This document shows, piece by piece, positions 43,623 to 51,806 of a DNA stretch of 64,000 bases. The position numbers were made by a program, and so were the translations under genes. Within the stretch, counting starts at the first letter, position 1. Every line of letters starts with the position of its first letter. The notes under the pieces are model-generated. The model searched no databases and was not told the DNA's origin. It worked only from the letters and a program-made list of their open reading frames with translations. The DNA comes from Xiheicaenibacterium sp046351325 (GTDB lineage Bacteria; Myxococcota_A; Polyangia; Polyangiales; Polyangiaceae): the NCBI GenBank assembly GCA_046351325.1, contig JAXLYR010000013.1, positions 186,001 to 250,000 on the forward strand, written 5' to 3'.

Positions 43623-44078
43623 ATGGAAGTTGTCTGGTACGCGACGCACGGCGCCCGAAAGCCGGAGTTCGAGTTTCTGCGTTTCGCCGAGGACGAGGAG
43701 CTCGAGGGCGTCGTCGTCTTGGTGGGCGCGGACACTTCTGTAAGCCGGCGCTCGTACGAGGCCATCGACCAGGTCGCCGTAGGGGTATGGTCTCAAGTGC
43801 GCCGCGCCCTCCCTGAATGGGTGGGTCAGCGCACGCAGCTCGGGGAGCTTTGGTTTCTGGGAAAGGGGTTGGCTCGCCCACCCGCGACCTTGTTTTCCAC
43901 GCTCACCGGGCCGAGTCCACGCGACATCTCTGTGAAGGCAGCCGCCTTCGTGCTGCCCCCTGGGGCGCTCCCGCGCCTGCGCGCGATCAATGCTGTAGAG
44001 CGCTCGCTCCTCGACAGAGCGAGCCCCCGCGGTGACCGCGTCCACTGGCTGCTCGCCGACGGGAGGCTCGAGTCTTGA
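43623..44078 (+). CDS. Hypothetical protein
   Basis: 151 residues from ATG at 43623. No signal peptide. The sequence starts MEVVWYATHGARKPEFEFLR, then a VVVLVGADTSVSRRSYEAID stretch and a helical middle (QVAVGVWSQVRRALPEWVG), then RPPATLFSTLTGPSPRDISV. I do not recognise a family. The C-terminal part ends LLADGRLES. Codon use looks like the neighbours. It is convergent with the second kinase gene, eight bases apart. Confidence 0.6.
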   Translation: MEVVWYATHGARKPEFEFLRFAEDEELEGVVVLVGADTSVSRRSYEAIDQVAVGVWSQVRRALPEWVGQRTQLGELWFLGKGLARPPATLFSTLTGPSPRDISVKAAAFVLPPGALPRLRAINAVERSLLDRASPRGDRVHWLLADGRLES

Positions 44079-44086
44079 GGAGTGGC

Positions 44087-45664
44087 CTAGCGACAGCGGA
44101 GCGGCTCGGTGATGCACCGATCGGCGCGCGTCGTGTTGGCGCTGCTCTTCGGCGGAGGCTCAACCCGGCGCAGAGGCACGGGGAGGGGTTGGGCGAGCTT
44201 GGTGGAGTTGGTTGGAGCGGGTGCGCTGTTCGCCGGGGCGGCCACGAGAGCGCCGGCGCTGCTACTGACAAACATGTCGAACACTGGCGAGGGTCTTGGT
44301 GACTCCGCTGTAACTTCATCGTCGGCCGTCGGGACGACGGGGTTCGACGCGACCCCTAGGTGTTGCTCGAGGGGTGCGTTCGGTGCAATGACAATGCTGT
44401 CAGCGTATGCTCCGGGTCGCGACAACCTGCGGGTGCTGACGTAGCCGACGAGGACGGTCGAGGCCGCGACCGCAGCACCGATCGCGAGCCACCTCGGCGA
44501 CCAGCGGGCCGCTCGCGCTCCGTTGTCCGCGCTCGTCTTTGGTGTGGGCTCTCGATGCTCGGTCTCCACCCTGCTCGGCAGGGTTTCGCTGATAGGTAGG
44601 GCTCCGCTGATTGGATGATCGGGCGCGTCTCCAGTCCGAAGAGTCTGGATCGTGAGTCCGCGCAGAGCCTCGCTCTCGCAGGCGGGCTGGGGCGGGGGCG
44701 CGCTGCTCGCGGCGCGCGTCGAGGGTGGAGGCGAGCTTTGCCGCGCCGTCGTTCCCATCGAGGCCTCCAGCGCTCGATAGAACTCCTCCGCGTCGACGTA
44801 GCGATCCGCGCTGCGAATCGACAGCGCCCGCGCGAGCACTGGCTCCCAGGCGCCGACGTCGAAGCCGTGCCTCGCGGGCGTCGGGCGTCTCTCGTCGACT
44901 ACGGCTGTCACCTCGGCGTCGCGGTACGCGCTGCGGCCGGTGAGAACCTCCGTGAGCACCAAGGCGAGCGCGTGGACATCGGTCCAAGGGCCGGTCTTCA
45001 TACCGAGGACCTGCTCCGGCGCTGCGTAGCCCGGAGTGAAGACCTTGGGCCCGGTCGAGTGCGTCCACCTATTGCCTGCCTGCGGAAGCGGCAGGGACTT
45101 CGCGATGCCGAAGTCGATGAGGCGCGCGCTCTCCGTGTTTCCAGGCTCGGAGACGAGCATGATGTTCGAGGGCTTGATGTCGCGGTGGATCACGCCCTTC
45201 TTGTGCGCGTGGGCGACCGCTTCGACGAGTGGAGCCAAGAGCGCCCAAGTCTCCTCGACGCTGCGCGGTGCCCCAGCGCGTGCCTTGAGGTCGTCGCGCA
45301 GGGTCCGGCTCCCGCACCACTCCATCACGAGCCAGGCCTGCGTGAAGCCACCCTCTCCACCCAGGTGAACACCCACGTCGAGGACGCGCACGATGTTCGA
45401 GTGGCGAAGCTTTGACAGCGTTCTTGCTTCATCCAAGAAGCGCGCGGCCCGATCGCCGACGAGGGAGCCTCGCTCGTCGACGAGCCTCACGACCTTGATC
45501 GCGAGCGGTTGGTCGAGCGTGAGGTGATACCCAGAGAACACGACGCCGTGGCCGCCTTCACCGACCTTGCGATTGAGGCGATACCGGCCTTCGAGGATCG
45601 AGCCGGGCGCGAGCCCCGGAGATCGCGGAACCGGTACGTCTTCGGCGTTCTTCCTCTCGTTCAC
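44087..45664 (-). CDS. Transmembrane Ser/Thr protein kinase
   Basis: 525 residues from GTG. Kinase domain at residues 27-300: GEGGHGVVFSGY, AIKVVRL, catalytic loop GVIHRDIKPSNIML, LIDFGIAKSL, and APEQVLGM. After a linker with Ser/Pro, one transmembrane segment (about 393-413, WLAIGAAVAASTVLVGYVST) precedes a 110-residue extracytoplasmic tail without recognisable domain. The tail region of the gene holds three motif A-like dyads (44276, 44300, 44389). No obvious partner lies adjacent. Confidence 0.92.
   Translation of the reverse strand: MNERKNAEDVPVPRSPGLAPGSILEGRYRLNRKVGEGGHGVVFSGYHLTLDQPLAIKVVRLVDERGSLVGDRAARFLDEARTLSKLRHSNIVRVLDVGVHLGGEGGFTQAWLVMEWCGSRTLRDDLKARAGAPRSVEETWALLAPLVEAVAHAHKKGVIHRDIKPSNIMLVSEPGNTESARLIDFGIAKSLPLPQAGNRWTHSTGPKVFTPGYAAPEQVLGMKTGPWTDVHALALVLTEVLTGRSAYRDAEVTAVVDERRPTPARHGFDVGAWEPVLARALSIRSADRYVDAEEFYRALEASMGTTARQSSPPPSTRAASSAPPPQPACESEALRGLTIQTLRTGDAPDHPISGALPISETLPSRVETEHREPTPKTSADNGARAARWSPRWLAIGAAVAASTVLVGYVSTRRLSRPGAYADSIVIAPNAPLEQHLGVASNPVVPTADDEVTAESPRPSPVFDMFVSSSAGALVAAPANSAPAPTNSTKLAQPLPVPLRRVEPPPKSSANTTRADRCITEPLRCR
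44389..44402. repeat. Dyad motif A, TGACAATGCTGTCA
   Basis: Exact copy in the kinase gene. Variants TGACAAACATGTCG (44276-44289) and TGACTCCGCTGTAA (44300-44313) lie within 115 bp upstream. Confidence 0.55.
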
Positions 45665-45689
45665 CTAGTCTGCGCGCTCGTTCGATTTG

Positions 45690-45703
45690 TTACAGCGGTG
45701 TCA
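45690..45703. repeat. Dyad motif A, TTACAGCGGTGTCA
   Basis: Exact copy 26 bp upstream of the second kinase gene start, in the 224-bp spacer 45665-45888. The spacer contains no gene I can support but several small dyads. Confidence 0.55.
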
Positions 45704-45869
45704 GCATTCCCCGCGCGACTCGCGAGGAGCTCGCACTGCCCCAAGCAAGCGCGGGGCCAGCCCCACACCTGGGAATTGCGCGTAGCGGGGGTGACCTCAG
45801 CAGCCCAGTTGTGCCAACTGTGACAGCACGCAACGTGCCGCTGAGTTGCAGCAACGCAGGCGCCCTTTG

Positions 45870-45883
45870 TTACGCGGCTGTAA
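45870..45883. repeat. Dyad motif A variant, TTACGCGGCTGTAA
   Basis: Lies in the same spacer, 6 bp from the stop of the threonine-synthase-like gene (minus strand). The outer bases extend the symmetry to GTTAC-N6-GTAAC. Confidence 0.5.
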
Positions 45884-45888
45884 CCCGA

Positions 45889-47247
45889 TTAGCGGCGTGC
45901 GCCTGTGAACAGCACTGCGACGCGTTCTTGCGGCTGGAGGGAGCCCTGCGCGCGGAGCTCGAGGAGGCCCGCGAGCCCCGCCGCGCCCGTCGCGTCGACG
46001 TCGATCCCCGTGGCGCGTCGGCCGAGCTCGACGGCTTCGGCGAGGCGATCCTCCGAGACGACGAGTGGCCAGCCGCCGCTCTCGAGCGTGCCGCGGACGA
46101 GCGCGAGCCAGTCATAGGTCTCGTCGTCGAGGATGCCGTGCGCGATGCTGTGAGGCTCGCTCTCCCACGGCCACATGAAGTCGGCGCGGTGACTCGCGAG
46201 CGACCGGAGCGCGGCCGCGGTGGCTCTGCCGCGCAGGTGCTCCGCGCGGGTCGTGTCGGCTTGAGCTCCGACGCCGAGCGCGCTCGCCACGCGCTCCCAC
46301 GCGCGCCGCAGCGGATAGGCCCCCTGCGTTTGGACGCAGTGCAATCGAGGGAGCTCGAGCTCGGCGCCCACGCGCTGCGCGTCCTCGAAGCCTTGGAAAC
46401 AAGCGCTCGCGAGCGCGCCGCCGCCGACCTGGACGAAGAGCCTGTCGAGCTCGACGCGCTGATCGAGGAGCGCCTCGACGAGCTCGAACCCGAGCGTCTC
46501 GCCGCCCTCGATGGTCAAGCCATTGTCGGGGCCCTGGCAGCAGAACGGCACAGCCCCGTCATCCGAGACCGCCTTGTGAAACGCGTGGTAACAAGGGTCG
46601 CCCGGAATACCGGCTACGCGCTGACAAACCTGTATGTGTGCGCCGTGCTCTTTCAGCGCGGCGACGACCGTCGGGTTCGCGTCGACTGGGATGAAGACGT
46701 CGAGCGGTCGGCCCCAGGCTCGAGCGACGACGGCCGCCGCGAGCGCCGCGTTCCCGCAGCTCGCGATGGCGAGGCGCGGCCCCGTCCGGCTGACGAGTCC
46801 GGTCCGAGCTTGCACCTCGCCCAAGATGGCGAGGCCCATGAGGTGGCGGGCTTTGTGTGAACCCGCGACGTTCGAGGTCTCGTCCTTCACCCATGCGCCG
46901 CCGGTGCCCGTGAGCCCGAGCTCGGCCGAGAGGGCGTCGTTTCGCTTGAACGGCGTTATCGTAAAGCGGCGGCCGTCGACGGCGGCGACCTTGCCGTCGA
47001 GCTCCTCGACGAGCTCCACGTAGGCTTGATCGGAGAGCCCTCGCGAGCGCGCGAGGACATACGACGCTGTAAGTTCCCGGTAGCGGACGAAGGGGTTCTG
47101 CGACCCGCCGCGAGGGAACTGCAGCCCATATCCGAGCACGCGCGCGACGACGTGATCCTGACCGTCGGCGCTAGCGGGGCATCGGTAGACGCCTGACTCG
47201 TCCATCACGGCGAGCGCGCCGCAGCCCTGGCAGACGATGGAGTCCAT
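45889..47247 (-). CDS. PLP-dependent fold-type II enzyme, threonine synthase-like
   Basis: 452 residues from ATG at 47247. The N-terminus has a small Cys cluster (MDSIVCQGCGALAVMDESGV then YRCPA), as in zinc-ribbon threonine synthases. The PLP lysine is in NVAGSHKARHLMG; the phosphate loop appears as ASCGNAALAAA and VQVGGGALASACF. Substrate could be an amino acid such as 2,3-diaminopropionate or threonine. Its start overlaps the upstream PLP gene stop (TGATG), so they form a coupled pair. Context with YgfK/XdhD-like genes points to catabolism of a nitrogen-rich intermediate rather than threonine synthesis. Confidence 0.82.
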   Translation of the reverse strand: MDSIVCQGCGALAVMDESGVYRCPASADGQDHVVARVLGYGLQFPRGGSQNPFVRYRELTASYVLARSRGLSDQAYVELVEELDGKVAAVDGRRFTITPFKRNDALSAELGLTGTGGAWVKDETSNVAGSHKARHLMGLAILGEVQARTGLVSRTGPRLAIASCGNAALAAAVVARAWGRPLDVFIPVDANPTVVAALKEHGAHIQVCQRVAGIPGDPCYHAFHKAVSDDGAVPFCCQGPDNGLTIEGGETLGFELVEALLDQRVELDRLFVQVGGGALASACFQGFEDAQRVGAELELPRLHCVQTQGAYPLRRAWERVASALGVGAQADTTRAEHLRGRATAAALRSLASHRADFMWPWESEPHSIAHGILDDETYDWLALVRGTLESGGWPLVVSEDRLAEAVELGRRATGIDVDATGAAGLAGLLELRAQGSLQPQERVAVLFTGARR

Positions 47248-48737
47248 CAGCCCCGCACGCGCGCGTTGAGCTCGGTGATCATCGCGTCCCACGCGGCGAC
47301 GTTGTCGCGCAGGCCGCGCCAGAACGACTGCTTCTTGCGAGCGTCGAAGTCGGCGAGGGAGACGCCCTGCTGCTCCACCCAGGTGAAATAGCCGAGGTTG
47401 AAGATGCGCTCGCGCTCGAGCTGCCCGAGCTCGAGGAGATCGTCGGTGCCGAGCCCGAGCACGTGTCGGCCGAAGGTCTCGCCGGCCGCGACCGCGTCGA
47501 ACTCGCCGCCGAAGTACTTCGCCAGGATTTTCTCTCGCTCGGTGTCGTACATCGCGCCGCCGTCGGTCGCGACGGTGACGATGGCGTCGTCGGGCCCGAG
47601 CTGGTGGTGCTTCGCGACCTTGATCGCAGCGAGCACATTGCAGATCCCGGAGAAGCCGAACGAGCCGAGGTGCGCGATCGTCTCGGCGGGGACCTTGCGA
47701 CGCTCGGCGAGGTAGCGGCGGCCGACCTCGGTGTTGAAGAGCAGATAGAGCGTGTCGGTCGCGCGGTCGGAGACGCCCGCCACGAGGTCCGTGTTCATGA
47801 CGTTGTGAATGAGCGGTAGATGCTTGTCGCCGATGCCTTGGATATTGTGCTCGCCATATCCATTGCGGAGCAGCGTGGGGCACTCGGAGGCCTCGACCGC
47901 GACGATCTTCGTGCCGTGGTGCTCCTTCAGCCAATCGCCGGCTGCGATCGTGCCCGCGGAGCCGGTGGCCGACGTGAACGCCGCGAGGTTCAAACCAGGA
48001 TGGCGCGCGCGCTCTGCTTCGTAGATGCGGCCCAGCGCCGAGCCCGTCGCGTTGAAGTGGACGAGGTAGTTACCGAACTCGCAAAACTGATTGAAGATGA
48101 TGTTCGTCGGGTCGCGGTCGATGCGCGCGCACTCGTCGTAGATCTCCTTCACGTTGCTCTCGGTGCCGGGCGTGCGGACGATGTCCGTCGCGGGGTCCAG
48201 GCACCAACGCTCGAGCCAAGCGAAGCGCTCGCGGCTCATGCCTGCTGGCAAGACAGCGACGCCGTGGCAGCCGAGGATCCTCGAGATCGCGACGCCACCG
48301 CGACAGTAATTGCCAGTCGAGGGCCACACTGCGCGGTGACTCGTCGGATCGAACTGGCCAGTCACGATGCGCGGCACGAGGCAGCCGTAGGCCGCGAGGA
48401 CCTTGTGGGCGCCGATCATCGGGAAGCGATCACCGAACGCGACGAGGATGCGCGCGTCGACGCCCGTCAGCTCTTTCGGCAGGACGGCGTAGCGGGGTGT
48501 GTCGCCGACGGCGCGCCGCGAGTCGTCGTTGTACCAATGCACACGGAAGAGGTTCGCGGGGTTCGCGGTGTCCGGGTCGACGGACGCGAGCGCCTCACGC
48601 GTCGCCGCAGGGATGCGCGTGGGATCGGCGAGCTCGGCGATCGTCGGCAAGATGACCTTGCCCTCTCGGAATCGCGCGACAGTGCGCTCGTACACCTTCC
48701 GGTCAACGACTTCCTTCTCGAGCCCCAAGCGTGCCAT
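47247..48737 (-). CDS. PLP-dependent fold-type II enzyme, cysteine synthase/diaminopropionate lyase-like
   Basis: 496 residues from ATG at 48737. The PLP lysine is in FPMIGAHKVLAAYG; the substrate/phosphate loop reads PSTGNYCRGGVAIS and SATGSAGTIAAGD. The late segment SFGFSGICNVLAAIKVAKHH is typical for this clade. An enzyme of this type in the E. coli ygf locus (YgeX) splits 2,3-diaminopropionate into pyruvate and ammonia. The two tandem PLP genes here could share that task or make a heteromer. Divergent from ygfK, 66 bp away, so a common control region is likely. Confidence 0.8.
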   Translation of the reverse strand: MARLGLEKEVVDRKVYERTVARFREGKVILPTIAELADPTRIPAATREALASVDPDTANPANLFRVHWYNDDSRRAVGDTPRYAVLPKELTGVDARILVAFGDRFPMIGAHKVLAAYGCLVPRIVTGQFDPTSHRAVWPSTGNYCRGGVAISRILGCHGVAVLPAGMSRERFAWLERWCLDPATDIVRTPGTESNVKEIYDECARIDRDPTNIIFNQFCEFGNYLVHFNATGSALGRIYEAERARHPGLNLAAFTSATGSAGTIAAGDWLKEHHGTKIVAVEASECPTLLRNGYGEHNIQGIGDKHLPLIHNVMNTDLVAGVSDRATDTLYLLFNTEVGRRYLAERRKVPAETIAHLGSFGFSGICNVLAAIKVAKHHQLGPDDAIVTVATDGGAMYDTEREKILAKYFGGEFDAVAAGETFGRHVLGLGTDDLLELGQLERERIFNLGYFTWVEQQGVSLADFDARKKQSFWRGLRDNVAAWDAMITELNARVRG

Positions 48738-48803
48738 TTGTCCTCCGTTCGGAGCGCGGATGATACGTGCGCTCTCGGCCGCTCGGGCTCATAGAATCGC
48801 GCC

Positions 48804-50855
48804 ATGGCTGAACTGATCCCGATGCCGTTAGGTCGCCTTTTGAAGCGGATGTTCCGCGAGCTCGAGCGCGACGAGGCCATCTTCGATCTCGAGCGAACGA
48901 AGTTCTATCGAGGCTCGCCGGGACTCGATCTCGGCGTGCGCATCTTCGGCCGAGAGGCCGCGACGCCGCTCGGTCCCGCGGCAGGGCCGCACACGCAGCT
49001 CGCGCAGAACATCGTGCTCTCGTTCCTCGGGGGCGGTCGCATCTTCGAGTTGAAGACGGTGCAAGCGAACGACGAGCTCGTCATCCCGCGCCCGTGCATC
49101 GACATGGCGACCGTCGGGTACAACGTCGAGTGGTCACAAGAGCTCAAGCTCGAGCAGTCGCTCGAGGAGTACGTGAAGGCGTCGATGCTCATCGAGATGC
49201 TCGTCGCGAGCGGCAAGCTCGGCCTCGCGCCCAAGACCGAGCGCGCGATCTTCGACTTGAGCGTTGGCTACGATCTGGCGGGTATCAAGAGCGAGCGCGT
49301 GGCCGCGTTCCTCCGCGGGATGCGGAGCTGTGGCCCAATCGTCGAGCGGCTGCGTCGCGAGATCCCCGATGAGTTCCGCGACCTGCGCGACCTGCCGTTC
49401 TCGACGGAGCTCTCGGACACGCTGACGCTCTCGACCTTCCACGGCTGCCCACCCGAGGAGATCGAGCGCATCACCGATCACCTCCTGCGCGACCACGGCC
49501 TGCACTGCGTCGTGAAGCTGAACCCCACGCTGCTCGGGCCCGTCGAGGCGCGGCGTATCTTTCACGACGTTCTTGGCTATAACGACGTTATACCGGACGA
49601 GGCCTTCACGAAGGACGCCTCTTGGGGTCAAGCGGTCGACTTCATCGGGCGGCTCGGGGAGACCGCGGCTTCGCTCGGTCGCGGCCTGGGCGTGAAGTTC
49701 AGCAACACGCTGATCGTCGAGAACCACGGCGAGTTCTTCCCCGCGTCGGAGAAGACGAAGTACCTCTCCGGGCCGCCGCTCCACGTGCTCGCGATGACGT
49801 TGGTCGGGCGCTTCCGCGAGACCTTCGGCGATCGCTTTCCCGTGTCGTTCTCGGCGGGCATCGATCGTCACAACTTCGCCGACGCGGTCTCGCTCGGCCT
49901 CTTGCCCGTGACTGTCTGCAGCGACCTCTTGCAGGCCGGTGGCTACGGTCGAATGCGGCACTACTTCGCCGACCTCGAGAAGAAGATGAAGGCCGCGCGC
50001 GTGCGGGACATCGACGGTTGGGTGCTCGTCGGGCAGGGCCTCGCGCTCGAGGCGCTGGATGCTGCCGCGACGCCGGCCGAGCAATCCCAGCGCGACGCTG
50101 CGGCGAGCGCCCTCGCGTCGGGTGGAGATCTGCGAGCGGCAGCGGGTGAAGCGCTCTTCGCGAAGTGGCTCTCCGAGGCACGCGTAAGAAACGCTCGCGC
50201 GTACGCCGCGCGGGTCATCACCGAGCCTCGCTATGCCGTAGCGGCGAACAGCAAGCGCCCGCCGAAGGTAGGCTCCAAGCTTTGGCTGTTCGATTGTTTG
50301 ACGTGTGACAAGTGTCTACCCGTATGCCCCAATGACGCGAACTTCACCTTCGTATTGCCCAAAGGCGACATCCCTTTGGTGCGCTTGATTGGGCGACCCG
50401 ACGGCGGCCTCGATCGCGAGACCTCGGGGACGATGTCGATAGGCAAGAAGCACCAGATTGGTAACTTCTCGGACTTCTGCAACGAGTGCGGTAACTGCGA
50501 TGTCTTCTGTCCGGAGGACGGCGGCCCCTATGTCCTCAAGCCGCGCTTCTTCGGTAGCGAGGAGGCCTTCGAGCGCTTCAGCGCATTGGACGGTTTCTAC
50601 CTCGGGCGCGGCGCCGAGGGAGACCGCGTATTGGCGCGCTTCGGTGAGCGCGTCTATCGACTCGAGGTCGCGGGGGACGAGCGCCGCTTCGTCGGCGAGG
50701 GCTTCGACGTGAAGTGCGACGCCGACGCGAGCGCCGACCGCGTCGCGGGTCGCGTGGACCCGGGCGCGGTGGTCGACCTCGGGCACCTCAAGATGATGGA
50801 GCTCGTGCGACAGTCGGTGCTCGACGGCGCGACTGTCAATCACGTCAATGTTTGA
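48804..50855 (+). CDS. ygfK: YgfK-like oxidoreductase, short form
   Basis: 683 residues. The N-terminal half is dihydroorotate-dehydrogenase-like: GREAATPLGPAAGPHTQLAQ, SFLGGGRIFELKTVQ, TLSTFHGCPPEEIERITDHL, and VKFSNTLIVENHGEFFP. The C-terminus has two 4Fe-4S clusters: CLTCDKCLPVCPNDANF (about residue 493) and CNECGNCDVFCPEDGGP. E. coli YgfK has about 1030 residues and includes a glutamate-synthase-like FAD/NAD(P)H domain, which I do not find here. YgfK is called a putative selenate reductase but is part of the anaerobic purine/urate catabolic set. It is convergent with the nitrilase gene. Motif B lies inside. Confidence 0.88.
   Translation: MAELIPMPLGRLLKRMFRELERDEAIFDLERTKFYRGSPGLDLGVRIFGREAATPLGPAAGPHTQLAQNIVLSFLGGGRIFELKTVQANDELVIPRPCIDMATVGYNVEWSQELKLEQSLEEYVKASMLIEMLVASGKLGLAPKTERAIFDLSVGYDLAGIKSERVAAFLRGMRSCGPIVERLRREIPDEFRDLRDLPFSTELSDTLTLSTFHGCPPEEIERITDHLLRDHGLHCVVKLNPTLLGPVEARRIFHDVLGYNDVIPDEAFTKDASWGQAVDFIGRLGETAASLGRGLGVKFSNTLIVENHGEFFPASEKTKYLSGPPLHVLAMTLVGRFRETFGDRFPVSFSAGIDRHNFADAVSLGLLPVTVCSDLLQAGGYGRMRHYFADLEKKMKAARVRDIDGWVLVGQGLALEALDAAATPAEQSQRDAAASALASGGDLRAAAGEALFAKWLSEARVRNARAYAARVITEPRYAVAANSKRPPKVGSKLWLFDCLTCDKCLPVCPNDANFTFVLPKGDIPLVRLIGRPDGGLDRETSGTMSIGKKHQIGNFSDFCNECGNCDVFCPEDGGPYVLKPRFFGSEEAFERFSALDGFYLGRGAEGDRVLARFGERVYRLEVAGDERRFVGEGFDVKCDADASADRVAGRVDPGAVVDLGHLKMMELVRQSVLDGATVNHVNV
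49578..49592. repeat. Dyad motif B, TATAACG-A-CGTTATA
   Basis: A perfect 15-bp palindrome inside ygfK, read as TAT AAC GAC GTT ATA. Same word as at 4749 but in another reading frame and in an unrelated protein. Confidence 0.6.
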
Positions 50856-50864
50856 CGAGCGCGG

Positions 50865-51806
50865 CTATCGTCGCGGCGAATAGATGTCGTGGCGAATGTC
50901 GCGTGGCAGGTTCCAACCCGAGGGGTCGGCGCCGGACAGGCGGCCGAGGTCCAGATCGGCGAGGACGAGCTCGCGGCGCGAGGGGAGGGGGGCGACGCGC
51001 CCGTCGGGCCCGACGAAGTGTGATTCGCCGAAGTAAGGCTGATTCCAGGGCGGCTCGGCGCCGAGGCGATTGGAGCCCCCGATAAAGAGGTTATGGCGGG
51101 CGGCGTCGACCTCGAACTCGAGCGGCCACATTCGCTGACTCTTTTGTCCGAAGGTCACGGCCGGTGAGAAGACGAGCTCGGCGCCCTCACGAGCGAGCGA
51201 CCACATGACGCCCTCGAAGTGGCGGTCATAACAAATGGCGACAGCGATGCGCCCGAGCGGCGTCTGAAAGACCGGGAAATAGGGGTTCTGCGAGACGTTC
51301 GCGGGGCCGAGCCGGTTCTGTCCGTCGCTGCGCTCGTAATAGAGGTTCTCGTGGAAGCTGCCCTGCTCGTTCTTGCCGTAAGGGATATGGGTCTTGCGAT
51401 AGGTGCCTAGGACCTCGCCGCGCGCGTCGATGACGACCGCAGTGTTGAAGCGCTTCTGGGTGCGCGGGTCGACCTCGTAGATGGGCGCGACGACGATGAC
51501 GCCCGTGCGAGCGGCGGCGCGGCGGAGCTCGCTGATGGTGGGACCCGTGTCCGCGTCCTCGGCCAGGGCGGTCCACATCGGGTCGGAGCGGAGGGCGAAA
51601 TAGGGCCCCGTGAAGAGCTCGCCGAAGCAGATGACTTGCGCGCCCGAGGACGCGGCCTCCTCGAGCAGCGTCACGTGGTGTGCGACGTTGGCGGCACGAA
51701 GGTCGTCGAGTCGAGACGCGAGCGACGGGAGCTCGTCGAGCGTCGCGGGCATATCGGGATAAGCGTTCACCGTCTGGGTGAGCGCGGCGCGGACGATGCG
51801 ACTCAC
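50865..51806 (-). CDS. Nitrilase-superfamily amidohydrolase, beta-ureidopropionase-like
   Basis: 313 residues from GTG. The Glu-Lys-Cys triad is visible: ICFGELFTGPYF (Glu), LGTYRKTHIPYGKNEQGSFH (Lys) and VAICYDRHFEGVMWSLAREG (Cys). The context FSPAVTFGQKSQRMWPLEFE fits N-carbamoyl-beta-alanine/N-carbamoyl amide hydrolases. It should release CO2 and NH3 from a ureido compound. The start overlaps the M20 gene stop (GTGA), so the two carbamoylases are coupled. Confidence 0.9.
   Translation of the reverse strand: MSRIVRAALTQTVNAYPDMPATLDELPSLASRLDDLRAANVAHHVTLLEEAASSGAQVICFGELFTGPYFALRSDPMWTALAEDADTGPTISELRRAAARTGVIVVAPIYEVDPRTQKRFNTAVVIDARGEVLGTYRKTHIPYGKNEQGSFHENLYYERSDGQNRLGPANVSQNPYFPVFQTPLGRIAVAICYDRHFEGVMWSLAREGAELVFSPAVTFGQKSQRMWPLEFEVDAARHNLFIGGSNRLGAEPPWNQPYFGESHFVGPDGRVAPLPSRRELVLADLDLGRLSGADPSGWNLPRDIRHDIYSPRR

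Noticed and set aside
41741..50840. GCGCGACTGTCAA at two places (41744 and 50828) as a motif A half site
   Set aside because: The second arm is missing at the right spacing in both, so I did not count them.
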